50,804 nt of DNA from Paratractidigestivibacter sp963630635 (GTDB lineage: Bacteria > Actinomycetota > Coriobacteriia > Coriobacteriales > Atopobiaceae), in the NCBI GenBank assembly GCA_963630635.1, contig CAVGOA010000012.1, positions 1 to 50,804 on the forward strand, written 5' to 3'. Position numbers and translations under genes: made by a program. Under the pieces are notes generated by a model. The model saw only the letters and a program-made list of their open reading frames with translations, was not told where the DNA came from and did no database searches. The first letter of the stretch is position 1, and each line of letters opens with the position of its first letter. This document shows positions 16,599 to 25,600 of the stretch, in pieces.

Positions 16599-17595
16599 TT
16601 ACACCATCTGCTCAGGGTGGAAGACCTCGTCAAAGCGCTCGGGCGTCAAGAAGCCAAGGTCAACGCAGGCGTCGCGCAGGCTCGTGCCCTCGGCATAGGC
16701 CTTCTTGGCGACCTTGGCCGCATTCTCGTAGCCAATGTAGGGGTTTAGGGCCGTGACCAGCATCAATGAGTTGTGCAGGTTGGCATCCATCTTGTCGCGG
16801 TTGGCCTTAATCCCGCTTGCGCACCTCTCGTCAAAGGACAAAATCGCGTCGGCGAGAAGATCGGCCGACTGTAGGAAGTTGTAGGCAATCACGGGCATGA
16901 AGACGTTGAGCTCGAAGTTGCCCTGGCTGGCGGCAAAGCCGATCGTGGCGTCGTTGCCCATGACCTGCACGGCCACCATCGTGACGGCCTCGCACTGCGT
17001 GGGGTTGACCTTGCCGGGCATGATGGAGCTGCCGGGCTCGTTGGCGGGGATGGCGATCTCGCCCAGGCCCAGGCGCGGGCCGCTTGCAAGCCAGCGCACG
17101 TCGTTAGCGATCTTCATCATGTTGGCGGCCAGAGCTTTCAGCGCACCGTGGGCAAAGACGACGGCGTCCTTGCCAGAAAGCGCGCGGAACTTGTTGGGGT
17201 CGGTGACAAACGGCAGGCCGGTCAGGGACGCGATTTCCTCGGCCACGGTCACGTCGAAGCCGGCAGGGGCGTTAAGGCCCGTTCCCACGGCCGTGCCGCC
17301 CAAGGCCAGGCGGTACAAGCCCGGCAAGCTGGCCTCGATTTCCTCGGCGGCACCCTCAAGAAGGCCACGCCAACCGCTGATCTCTTGCGCAAACGAGATG
17401 GGCACGGCGTCTTGCAGGTGGGTGCGGCCGCTCTTGACCACGCCGGCGTTTTCTTCCTCAAGGCGAGCAAAAGTAGCCGCAAGCTGCTTTACTGCGGGCA
17501 GCACGCGCTGCGTGAGCGCAACGGCCGCCGCGATGTGCATCGCCGTGGGGAAGGTGTCGTTGGAGCTCTGGCTCATGTTGGCCGAGTCGTTGGGN
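16599..17595 (-). CDS. fumC: Class II fumarate hydratase, N-terminal part lost in an assembly gap
   Basis: About 332 C-terminal residues are readable. PNDSANMSQSSNDTFPTAMH, SGRTHLQDAVPIS, the loop signature GSSIMPGKVNPTQCEA, and DPNKFRALSGKDA identify class II fumarase rather than aspartase or argininosuccinate lyase. It interconverts fumarate and malate in the cytosol. The remaining ~130 residues should lie in the N-run at 17596-18202. Its C-terminal end (PERFDEVFHPEQMV) is complete and lies just before the shared terminator. The upstream gene on the same strand is the SixA-CHAD fusion, whose 3' end is in the same gap, so spacing between the two cannot be judged. Confidence 0.92.
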
Positions 17596-18202
17596 NNNNN
17601 NNNNNNNNNNNNNNNNNNNNNNNNNNNNNNNNNNNNNNNNNNNNNNNNNNNNNNNNNNNNNNNNNNNNNNNNNNNNNNNNNNNNNNNNNNNNNNNNNNNN
17701 NNNNNNNNNNNNNNNNNNNNNNNNNNNNNNNNNNNNNNNNNNNNNNNNNNNNNNNNNNNNNNNNNNNNNNNNNNNNNNNNNNNNNNNNNNNNNNNNNNNN
17801 NNNNNNNNNNNNNNNNNNNNNNNNNNNNNNNNNNNNNNNNNNNNNNNNNNNNNNNNNNNNNNNNNNNNNNNNNNNNNNNNNNNNNNNNNNNNNNNNNNNN
17901 NNNNNNNNNNNNNNNNNNNNNNNNNNNNNNNNNNNNNNNNNNNNNNNNNNNNNNNNNNNNNNNNNNNNNNNNNNNNNNNNNNNNNNNNNNNNNNNNNNNN
18001 NNNNNNNNNNNNNNNNNNNNNNNNNNNNNNNNNNNNNNNNNNNNNNNNNNNNNNNNNNNNNNNNNNNNNNNNNNNNNNNNNNNNNNNNNNNNNNNNNNNN
18101 NNNNNNNNNNNNNNNNNNNNNNNNNNNNNNNNNNNNNNNNNNNNNNNNNNNNNNNNNNNNNNNNNNNNNNNNNNNNNNNNNNNNNNNNNNNNNNNNNNNN
18201 NN
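17596..18202. other. Assembly gap (607 N) between fumC and SixA-CHAD
   Basis: Unknown bases. About 400 bp are needed for the fumC 5' end and roughly 200 bp for the end of the SixA-CHAD gene, so the stated gap size is realistic. Confidence 0.95.
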
Positions 18203-19389
18203 TTGGCCAGGCGCTCGTTGCGGTAGGCATCGCCAAGCGCGCCCAGTTCGCCTTGGATGCTGTTGGTCATCTCGCTTGCCTGGGCGCGGTCTTCTCCCAA
18301 AACGGCCGCCAGGCAGCGGGCCACAAAGTGCATCTCTTTGGCGTTGCGGCGCACGTCGTGGACAGCCTGGGGGTCGTGCAGGTCAAGGCCAAAGAGCTCG
18401 TTGTCCAGCGCGGCCAGCTCGTCGTCAAAATGGGCCTGCAGGTCGGCCGTGGAAAGGCCCGCCTTAAGCACGCGGCTCTTCCATTTGACCGAGGGCACCT
18501 CGTCTGCCAGGTTGTGCAGGCGGCGCTTGACGTGGCGTTTCTTCATGAGGCTCAAGACGCCCTCGAGCTCAAGCTGGCGCTCCTTGGCGCAAGCCATGGG
18601 GAGCAGGCAGTTCTCGCCCAGCTCGCCGGCCTCTACCAGGCCGTCCACCGAGTCGGACAAAATGTCGATCTCGCGCAGCGGCGAGGTGGCGTCCAACAGG
18701 GCGCGCAGGTCGTCGGCATCGCGGCGGCCTTGCTTCTTGGACTGCCAGGGGGCGATAAAAAGGAAGAGCGACCGCAGGCGGCGCAGGTTCACGCGAAAAG
18801 CGCGCAGGGCCTCGACGTCGGTGGGGTTGGCGAGAAACGCGTCGCAGGCATCGGCCAGCTCGACGGCCATGAGCTCGACCTGGGCGTCGACCTCGGCCAT
18901 AGCGTCCCAGGCGCAGGCGTCGGGGCCGGCCACGTACCAGCTAAGTTTGCCCGCGGCCTCGGGGCCGTCGGGCAGCGAGATTGCCATGACCGCGCCCTTG
19001 TTGAACTGCAGCTGAGAGCCGCAGAAGTGGTGCGCCACGATGTCCATGAAGGGGGCGTGGCCCACGACCACCAACGTGTCGGTCTCTACCTGGGCAGCCT
19101 TGAGGTCGGCCAAAAACGCGGCGACGTCCTGGTTGTAAAGGCACTGGTGAACGTCGATGCCGCAGGCGTCCACGGCCTCGGCCACGACGCCCGCCGTCTG
19201 CAGGGCGCGGATCGCGGGGCTGCACCAGATGCTGACCTCGGGGTCCTCGCCCAAAAGCTTGAAAGTGCGCGGATAGGCGATCTCTAGGGCGCGGATGCCG
19301 GCCGGCGTGAGCCTGCGGTCGGCGTCCAAGCCTGTCTCGGACGCGCTCTCCACGTCCCCGTGGCGAACAAGCACCAGCGTATTGACCAT
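18203..19389 (-). CDS. SixA-like histidine phosphatase fused to a CHAD domain, C-terminus in gap
   Basis: About 395 residues are readable from ATG at 19389, which is preceded by CTGGGGGAAAC. Residues ~1-165 form a histidine-phosphatase (SixA/phosphoglycerate-mutase-like) domain: VLVRHGDVE with the catalytic RHG, SPAIRALQTA, and VVGHAPFMDIVAHHF with the second His. The region from ~190 is a CHAD domain: VEALRAFRVNLRRLRSLFLF and AVHDVRRNAKEMHFVARCLA give the two helical repeats rich in Arg/Lys that in other CHAD proteins bind polyphosphate. The His usually opening the first CHAD motif is Phe here. The fusion suggests a soluble enzyme acting on phosphohistidine or phosphorylated substrates recruited through polyphosphate (inference). 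The end of the CHAD domain lies in the gap. Confidence 0.85.
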
Positions 19390-19518
19390 GTTTCCCCCAG
19401 ACGCGACGGTTTTTGCTGTGTCTTTCCATGCTAGCGATTTGGCGGCGAGAAGGGCGCGGCAAGCCAGGCCGACTCGGCCAGCGGCAGGCGTCGGCACCCC
19501 TAAATCGCGCCCCGCAAT

Positions 19519-19664
19519 CGCCAAGTGCGACTTCTTCCACTTTAAATCTGAACTCATTGAGTAGGCCGATTAGACGCCACAGCTCTCAACTGGGCAAACG
19601 CGGCCGCCCGGCGCTTCGCTACTCAGTAAAATCAACTTTAAAGTGGAAGAAGTCACGCTTGGCG
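19519..19664. repeat. Inverted-repeat element A (~146 bp)
   Basis: The 28-bp arms at 19519-19546 and 19637-19664 pair with two mismatches (core GACTTCTTCCACTTTAAA). Inside, TGAGTAG and CTACTCA form a second 7-bp stem, and the centre carries AACTGGGCAAACG. The same plan recurs at 36595-36734 and 43192-43325. The 491-bp gene-free stretch 19390-19880 holds this element, the direct repeat at 19696-19728 and nothing else I can recognise. Confidence 0.85.
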
Positions 19665-19695
19665 CACGACGAGGGGCCGCTGCAGCAAAAACGCG

Positions 19696-19728
19696 CCCCT
19701 AGCGGCGAAGCGTGGCAAGGAGCGAGGT
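19696..19728 (+). repeat. Imperfect direct repeat, left copy
   Basis: CCCCTAGCGGCGAAGCGTGG followed by CAAGGAGCGAGGT. The right copy at 21687-21720 is CCCCTGGCGGCGAAGTGCGG followed by CCAGGGGACACGGT. The pair brackets the YiiX-like/lipoprotein gene pair. Confidence 0.6.
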
Positions 19729-19880
19729 GGATGAAAACCGTGACACATTTGCCATTTAGTCAACAAATTCTGCCGTCCGCCGAATACCTAAAATGAACCT
19801 TAAAGGCTGCCCTGTTACGGGAATATCAACGCTGAGGCCTCACCCTGCTCCACGCGATACGAAGGACGGAGTGAACAACC

Positions 19881-20558
19881 ATGAAGACGTTATCTAGATT
19901 CGCAAAAGTATGCCTGATTTCCCTCTTCCTTCTGCCGCTATCGATGTCCGCGCAGCTGGTATCCGCCCACGCCCTACCAATCGAAGATGCCGCGATTGAG
20001 AACAGCATCGACGCTGAATCGCGGCGCCTAATTGATGGCATTGCCGCAATGCCGATCGTTCCCGATAAGACAGAAGACGCTACCTTGCCAGCCGCGAACG
20101 CCCTTCTAAGCTCGACAGGCACCTATCCCACAAGGAAAGGAATCATCCTTGTTACGGATTACAAGGTGAGCGGCATTGTTCCAACAGGGCATGCGGCAAT
20201 TGTCTACAGCGCCAGCAAAGTCGTTGAATCTGTTGCGGACGGCGTGGTCCTTGGAAGCAACAATTGGAACACCCAATACGACAACTGCGCAGCCGCAGTC
20301 GTCGTTGGGACCACCACCAGCCAAGACGCCTCCGTGGGAAATTGGTGCTATAGCCAAATTGGTAAGCCGTACAGCTGGAATTACTACAACGTCAATCGTA
20401 GGGATGCCTTCTACTGTGCCCAACTTGTCTGGGCTGGTTACAAAGATGTTTGCGGGATTGATTTGAACACCTCCGAGGCGGGAACCGCAATTCATCCCCT
20501 GGAGCTCTTATGGTCCCCCAACACCGGTAAGGTATACGGAAAGGGAAACTTGGCTTAG
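19881..20558 (+). CDS. Secreted YiiX/YebB-like NlpC/P60-type cysteine hydrolase
   Basis: 225 residues with a Sec signal peptide (KTLSRFAKVCLISLFLLPLS, cleavage near SAHA). The mature part has GHAAIVYSASKVVESV and, later, DAFYCAQLVWAGYK, the His-before-Cys order of the permuted papain-like YiiX/YaeF group (PF05708-like), so an amidase or peptidase acting outside the cell on cell wall or lipid amides is likely. ATG at 19881 follows GAAGGACGGAG about 10 bp upstream. The gene has visibly lower GC and more A/T-ending codons than its neighbours. It is followed after 47 bp by a lipoprotein gene of the same composition, and both lie between imperfect direct repeats, suggesting a transferred two-gene cassette. 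Confidence 0.75.
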   Translation: MKTLSRFAKVCLISLFLLPLSMSAQLVSAHALPIEDAAIENSIDAESRRLIDGIAAMPIVPDKTEDATLPAANALLSSTGTYPTRKGIILVTDYKVSGIVPTGHAAIVYSASKVVESVADGVVLGSNNWNTQYDNCAAAVVVGTTTSQDASVGNWCYSQIGKPYSWNYYNVNRRDAFYCAQLVWAGYKDVCGIDLNTSEAGTAIHPLELLWSPNTGKVYGKGNLA

Positions 20559-20605
20559 CCGCCAACGGTCCGCAAGCTCACGCCTCCACCCTTTGGACGG
20601 TCGGT

Positions 20606-21676
20606 ATGAAACGACGTGGTTTTCTCAGATGTGGCGCCTTGATGGGAGCCGTCTGGTTGTTTGGTTGTTCCGGTAATTCCTCGAACACACAGGACAACGG
20701 GTCGCTTAACCCCGCCGTCGCGCTTGTCGAAACGCGCTCGACCGCAGTACCGAGCTGTATCCATTGGCTGAATGACAGTCTGTCCGAAATCGGACAAACC
20801 GAAATAGACCAGGCATATCTATCGGGCTGGAACCCGCCGGTAGTGCACAACGGTCTTCTCCACCTTGCCCCAGTTGGCTTAACCGGAAGAAACGATGCAC
20901 GCAGCCTGGTCACAGTTGACATCGCAACCGGCAACGTCAGGACCTACGCTATCGATACGGTGAATAACTACTGCGTGGCCGCCGCCAATAATCTGGCTTT
21001 TATAGCGAACAACCTAAACATGGAATCCATTGTGACGCGCGTCAATCTCGCGGACGCCTCGATCAAATCCGTCTCACTCGGCTCTTTCATCGCCGATTCC
21101 GTCATAACCGTCAACGACCTTCTCCTCGTCTTTTCATGGGACCCCGACTCAGACGGCGAGAACTCGAAGATATCGTTGTTTGACCTTGACCTAAACTTGC
21201 TGTCCGAGACGCCGCTCGAGGGCTTTGGATCGGGAATCGAGCGGCCCAGAGCTTTAGGCGACTCTATTTACTTCACGCCCTGGACAAAGGCGACGGCTAC
21301 GCCAGAAGGCTGCGGTACGGTTGGCATATTTAACATTGACAGAGAAGCGCTGGAAACCCTCGACCTTATCGAGGGGGTCGTTGATGCCGTCCCCACAAAC
21401 GACGGGCTTGTGCTTGTCCACGGCAGTATCCATGTCAATGAAGCCTCTGCAACCAACGCCGAGCTGCTTGAATACGGGTCATGGGAGAAAAAATCCGAGA
21501 AGAGCTTGCCCTTCGCAACATACCAGACAGAGGCAACGGATAACGACCTTGTCATTCTCGACGCATCCGACAACCTGTACAGGATTGCCGTCGGCGGCGA
21601 CTGGGAGAAAACCGCCGCAGCCTCGATCGCCCGCAGATATACGGACAGCCACTTTAGTTCGATCACGTTGATCTAA
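20606..21676 (+). CDS. Putative lipoprotein, beta-propeller-like, unknown function
   Basis: 356 residues. The N-terminus MKRRGFLRCGALMGAVWLFG with GCSGNSSNTQ is a lipoprotein signal: twin Arg, hydrophobic stretch and a lipobox Cys at about residue 21. The remainder shows repeated short beta units with blade-like phrases (LVTVDIATGNVRTYAIDT, ITRVNLAD-like, KISLFDLDLNLLSETPL, TVGIFNIDREALETLDLIEG), suggesting a small beta-propeller on the outer face of the membrane. I do not recognise a named family. ATG at 20606 has only a weak GGACGG upstream. It probably forms an operon with the preceding YiiX-like hydrolase, whose low GC it shares; the pair may act together at the cell surface. Confidence 0.65.
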   Translation: MKRRGFLRCGALMGAVWLFGCSGNSSNTQDNGSLNPAVALVETRSTAVPSCIHWLNDSLSEIGQTEIDQAYLSGWNPPVVHNGLLHLAPVGLTGRNDARSLVTVDIATGNVRTYAIDTVNNYCVAAANNLAFIANNLNMESIVTRVNLADASIKSVSLGSFIADSVITVNDLLLVFSWDPDSDGENSKISLFDLDLNLLSETPLEGFGSGIERPRALGDSIYFTPWTKATATPEGCGTVGIFNIDREALETLDLIEGVVDAVPTNDGLVLVHGSIHVNEASATNAELLEYGSWEKKSEKSLPFATYQTEATDNDLVILDASDNLYRIAVGGDWEKTAAASIARRYTDSHFSSITLI

Positions 21677-21686
21677 ACAAATGCGT

Positions 21687-21720
21687 CCCCTGGCGGCGAA
21701 GTGCGGCCAGGGGACACGGT
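21687..21720 (+). repeat. Imperfect direct repeat, right copy, with hairpin
   Basis: It matches the copy at 19696-19728. It also contains GTCCCCTGGC (21685-21694) paired with GCCAGGGGAC (21706-21715), a 10-bp hairpin between the convergent lipoprotein and htpG genes. No T tract follows, so it is not a standard terminator. Confidence 0.6.
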
Positions 21721-21752
21721 GAGTACGGGGTTCGCAGCAGCGGCGACGCAGC

Positions 21753-23777
21753 CTACATCAGCTTGCAGACGTTTTGTGCAAAGGCCACGGGGTCGGCCAC
21801 GGGCAGGCCCTCGGTGAGAAGCGCCTGATCGTACAGAAGCGAGCCATACAGGGCCAGCTTCTCCTTGTCGCCCGCCTCCTGAGCAGCCTGGAGCTTGGCA
21901 AACACCGGGTGGGCGGCATTGATCTCAAGCACGCGCTGGCTCTTAACGTCCTCGGACGAGGGGCCGGCGTTCAAGACCTTCTCCATCTCGAGCGACACCG
22001 GGCCCTCGGCGCTCACGCAGCTGGGAGCGTCGTCGGCCGCGGTCAGGCGAGAAGAGACGCAGACCTTGGTAACGGCGCCGCCAAGCGCATCCTTAAGGCC
22101 GCTGAGCAGGTCCTCGTTTGCCTTGCCGGTCTCCTCGGCGCACTTCTTCTCCTCCTCGGTCGCCAGATCAAGGTCGGCGCCCGAGACGTTCTTGAGCTCG
22201 AAGGTGCGGTCTTCGGTCTCGGGCTCGGCACCGTCCTCGACTGCCTTGGCGGCAGCCTCGGCCGCGGCGTCGTCGGCGTAGGCCTTGGGCAGACCCTTGG
22301 CCGTGAAGTCGCGCATGGCCTGGAAGCAGAACTCGTCGACGTCGGCGGTGCAGAGAAGCACGTCGTAACCCTTGGCCAGGACAGCCTTCACCACGGGCAT
22401 CTTGGCCAGGCGGTCACGGTCGTCGCCGGCGGCGTAGTAGATGGCCTTCTGGTCGGCAGGCATGGCCTCGGCGTACTCCTGCAGGGTGACGAACTTTTCG
22501 TCGCGGGCGCTCCAGAACAAAAGCAGGCCGCCGAGCTCGTCTTTCTTCATACCGTAGCTCGAGTAGATGCCGTACTTAAGGCCGCGGCCAAAGTTGTCGA
22601 AGAACTTGACGTAGGCCTCGCGGTCATTGTCGCGCATGGACTCGAGCTCAGAGGTGATCTTCTTCTCGATGCGGCGGCCCATCACCTGCAGCTGGCGGTT
22701 CTGCTGCAGGGTCTCGCGCGAGATGTTCAACGTGACGTCGGCCGAGTCGACGACGCCGCGCACAAAGTTGTAGTAGTCGGGCACCAGGTCGGCGCACTTC
22801 TCCATGATAAGAACGTTGGAGCTGTAGAGCTCAAGGCCCTTCTCGTAGTCGCGGCTATAGAGGTCAAACGGGGCGCGCGACGGGATGAACAGCAGCGCGT
22901 CGTACTCAAGGCTGCCCTCAGCGTGCAGGGTAAAGGTGCGGGCGGGCGCCTCCCAGTCGTGGAAGGTGGACTTGTAGAACTCGTCGTACTCGGACTGCTC
23001 GACGTCGCTGCCGCGCTTCTTCCAGATGGGGGTCATGGAGTTAAGCGTCTCGAGCTCCTCGTATTCCTCCCACTCGGGCTTGTAGTCGTCACCGGCATCC
23101 TCGGGCTTCTCCTTTTGGCGGGACTTGGTGACCATCATCTGGACGGGGTAGCGCACATAGTTGCTGTAGCGCTTGACCAGGTCCTTCAAGGTGTACTCCG
23201 ACGTGTACTCGTCGTAGCTGGCGTCGTCGGTGTTGTCCTTCAAGGTCATGATGATGTCGGAGCCACAGGTCTCGCGGTACGCCGGGTCGTCGGGCGAGAC
23301 GGCCTCGATGGTGTAGCCCTCAACGCCGTCGGACGTCCAGCGGTTGCACTCGTCGCTGCCAAAGGCGCGCGACACGACGCTGACCTCCTTGGCCACCATA
23401 AAGGCAGAGTAGAAGCCCACGCCAAAGCGGCCGATGATGTCCACGGCGTCGCCCTGGGCCTCGGCGTTTTGCTCCTTGAACTCCTCCGAGCCGGAGTGGG
23501 CAATGGTGCCCAGGTTCTTCTCAAGCTCCTCGGCCGTCATGCCAATGCCGTTATCAGACACGGTAAGCGTGCGCGCGTCCTTGTCATACGACAGAGTGAT
23601 GGCAAGGTTTGCCTGATCTACCTGCGCAGACGCGTCGGTCAAGCTCTTAAGGTAAAGCTTGTCGATGGCGTCGGAGGCGTTGGAGATAAGCTCGCGAAGG
23701 AAAATCTCGCGGTTGGTGTAGATCGAGTTGATCATGAGGTCCAGAAGCTTCTTGCTCTCTGTCTTGAATTTGCGCAT
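21753..23777 (-). CDS. htpG: Chaperone HtpG (Hsp90 family)
   Basis: 674 residues. The N-terminal GHKL ATPase motifs are all present: FLRELISNASDAIDKL, LTVSDNGIGMT, GTIAHSGS and IIGRFGVGFYSAFMV. Middle-domain motifs (DLYSRDYEKGLELYSSNVLI, RGVVDSADVTLNISRETLQ) and a C-terminal dimerisation part follow. It is slightly longer than E. coli HtpG, with an acidic segment EDGAEPETEDRTFELKNV in the C-terminal half. It is a cytosolic ATP-dependent chaperone. ATG at 23777 follows AAAGGACCCCC; the open frame extends to 23837 without a better ribosome site. It is a single-gene unit here; no heat-shock inverted repeat (CIRCE-like) is evident upstream. Confidence 0.95.
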   Translation of the reverse strand: MRKFKTESKKLLDLMINSIYTNREIFLRELISNASDAIDKLYLKSLTDASAQVDQANLAITLSYDKDARTLTVSDNGIGMTAEELEKNLGTIAHSGSEEFKEQNAEAQGDAVDIIGRFGVGFYSAFMVAKEVSVVSRAFGSDECNRWTSDGVEGYTIEAVSPDDPAYRETCGSDIIMTLKDNTDDASYDEYTSEYTLKDLVKRYSNYVRYPVQMMVTKSRQKEKPEDAGDDYKPEWEEYEELETLNSMTPIWKKRGSDVEQSEYDEFYKSTFHDWEAPARTFTLHAEGSLEYDALLFIPSRAPFDLYSRDYEKGLELYSSNVLIMEKCADLVPDYYNFVRGVVDSADVTLNISRETLQQNRQLQVMGRRIEKKITSELESMRDNDREAYVKFFDNFGRGLKYGIYSSYGMKKDELGGLLLFWSARDEKFVTLQEYAEAMPADQKAIYYAAGDDRDRLAKMPVVKAVLAKGYDVLLCTADVDEFCFQAMRDFTAKGLPKAYADDAAAEAAAKAVEDGAEPETEDRTFELKNVSGADLDLATEEEKKCAEETGKANEDLLSGLKDALGGAVTKVCVSSRLTAADDAPSCVSAEGPVSLEMEKVLNAGPSSEDVKSQRVLEINAAHPVFAKLQAAQEAGDKEKLALYGSLLYDQALLTEGLPVADPVAFAQNVCKLM

Positions 23778-23899
23778 AGGGGGTCCTTTCAAAACGCGAT
23801 GTCCAACAGACATGACTTTACCCGAGTGAGCAAACATTATTCGCTTGAATGAGAAAACCTTAGTAATACGCGCTTAGATTTTGCGACGGCGAGAAGAAC

Positions 23900-24628
23900 T
23901 TAGGCGCGCGGGGCCTTAGCAACCAGAAGGAAGTTGTCGTCGGCCGACCACTCGTCGTCGGTACAGCACACAAGCTCTACCTGGGCAAACGCGGTTTCGA
24001 GCGCGGTTTGGAAGCGCATGAGGAAGCTCGCATCGCCGCCGGGGGTAACGACGTTTGCGGCCAGGGTGCCCGCCGGCGCCAAGAGGCGCGCGTAGAGCGC
24101 GGCGGCCTGCGGCGTGGCCAGGCTTTCCACGGGGCTGGCGCCTGCGAAAGCGTCCAAGGCGAGAAACCCGTAGCGCTTGCCGCCGTCGGCCGCCTGCCGT
24201 GCGTAGGACAAGCCGTCCGCGCAAATGAAGCGCAGGTCACCACCGGCGGCAGCCATGCGGCGGCGAGCCTCGTCAACAAAGAACCACCGACGGGCGGCGT
24301 CGATCACAGCCGGGTCGATCTCGCAGACGTCCACGGCACATGCAGGCCAATCGCGCGCGACAAGCTTGGGAAACGAGCACCCGCCACCGCCTATGAGCAG
24401 GACGTTTTTCTCGGCTGGGTAATCTGCCAGATGGGCCGCAAGCGCTCGCCCAAAGGCGCGGTAATACTCAAAGACCGGGTCGAGACACGCGTCGCCCAAG
24501 TAGGTTGCAGACTGGAAAACACCGCCGCGACGCAGGACCCGCACCGTGCGGCCCGCGCTATCTTTGACGTTGTAGACCAGGGTCGGCGGCCATCCGCGGG
24601 CAATATGGAGGTCGGGGCCAAATACCAT
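23900..24628 (-). CDS. Spermidine-synthase-like SAM-fold protein
   Basis: 242 residues with a Rossmann-type methyltransferase/spermidine-synthase fold: VLLIGGGGCSFPKLVA (nucleotide loop), VDVCEIDPAVIDAARRWF (acidic end of strand 2), DLRFICADGLSYARQA and LALDAFAGASPVESL. Polyamine synthases usually have a GGGDG-type loop and a catalytic Asp after DAY/DAF; here the loop is GGGGCS and the segment is LDAFAG, which resembles the many 'fused MFS/spermidine synthase-like' proteins whose substrate is unknown. I would not call it SpeE. ATG at 24628 has GGAGG 10 bp upstream. It is divergent from the DUF554 gene, with the two starts 76 bp apart. Confidence 0.75.
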   Translation of the reverse strand: MVFGPDLHIARGWPPTLVYNVKDSAGRTVRVLRRGGVFQSATYLGDACLDPVFEYYRAFGRALAAHLADYPAEKNVLLIGGGGCSFPKLVARDWPACAVDVCEIDPAVIDAARRWFFVDEARRRMAAAGGDLRFICADGLSYARQAADGGKRYGFLALDAFAGASPVESLATPQAAALYARLLAPAGTLAANVVTPGGDASFLMRFQTALETAFAQVELVCCTDDEWSADDNFLLVAKAPRA

Positions 24629-24703
24629 CTGTCTGCAACCTCCTTCGCGGCGCACCTGACTTTCTGCCTACGATAACCTGCGCTAACTGGGGAGGCAACA
24701 CAC

Positions 24704-25371
24704 GTGGCGGGTCTCGGCACAATCATCAACGTCGGATGCATCATCGCGGGCGGGCTCATTGGGCTTTTGGGCCGCAGCCTTATCACGCAAAGCCTGCAGG
24801 ACGCGCTTTTGCGCTCGTGCGGCGTGGCCGTCATCTTTGTGGGCGTCGCCGGCACATTGGAGAAGATGCTTAGCGTCGCGATGGCTGCAGACGGAACGGC
24901 CACCTTGAGCAGCGGCGGAACCATGATGATGGTCATTTCTTTGGCGCTAGGCACCGTTGCGGGCGAGCTTCTTGACCTGGACGGCAAGTTCGAAAGCTTA
25001 GGGGCATGGCTTAAAGAGAAAACCGGCAGCTCAAAGGACGCCTCGTTTATCGACGCCTTTGTCACGGCGTCGCTTACCGTCTCGATCGGGGCGATGGCCA
25101 TCGTGGGTTCGATCCAGGACGGACTGGTGGGCGACCACTCGACCCTGGTGCTCAAGGGCGCCCTTGACGCGATCATCGTTTGCGCGATGGCTGCCTCCAT
25201 GGGCAAAGGCGCAATCTTCTCCGCGCTGCCCGTGGGTGTTCTGCAGGGCAGCGTCACGCTGTTGGCAACCCTTCTCTCCCCCATCATGACCACGGCCGCG
25301 TTGGCAAATCTGTCGCTGGTTGGCTCGATGCTCATTTTTTGCGTGGGCGTCAATCTCATATGGCCGCGCAC
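24704..25371 (+). CDS. DUF554 membrane protein, C-terminal end in gap
   Basis: 222 residues are readable, almost all hydrophobic helices: LGTIINVGCIIAGGLIGLLG, VAVIFVGVAGTLEKML, GTMMMVISLALGTVAGELLD, LTVSIGAMAIVGSIQDGL, IFSALPVGVLQGSVTLLA, SLVGSMLIFCVGVNLIWPR. This order is typical of DUF554 (YdfK/YqgA-like) proteins of ~230-250 residues, integral membrane proteins without a proven substrate. The start is GTG at 24704, with GGGGAGG 10 bp upstream. The last ~20-30 residues should be in the N-run 25372-25600, which probably also holds the start of the following permease. Confidence 0.85.
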
Positions 25372-25600
25372 NNNNNNNNNNNNNNNNNNNNNNNNNNNNN
25401 NNNNNNNNNNNNNNNNNNNNNNNNNNNNNNNNNNNNNNNNNNNNNNNNNNNNNNNNNNNNNNNNNNNNNNNNNNNNNNNNNNNNNNNNNNNNNNNNNNNN
25501 NNNNNNNNNNNNNNNNNNNNNNNNNNNNNNNNNNNNNNNNNNNNNNNNNNNNNNNNNNNNNNNNNNNNNNNNNNNNNNNNNNNNNNNNNNNNNNNNNNNN
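25372..25600. other. Assembly gap (229 N) between DUF554 and permease genes
   Basis: Unknown bases covering the end of the DUF554 gene and the start of the amino-acid permease. Confidence 0.95.

Noticed and set aside
23900..24628. Calling this gene spermidine synthase (speE)
   Set aside because: The cofactor loop and the catalytic segment differ from true polyamine synthases, and no speD or related gene is adjacent.
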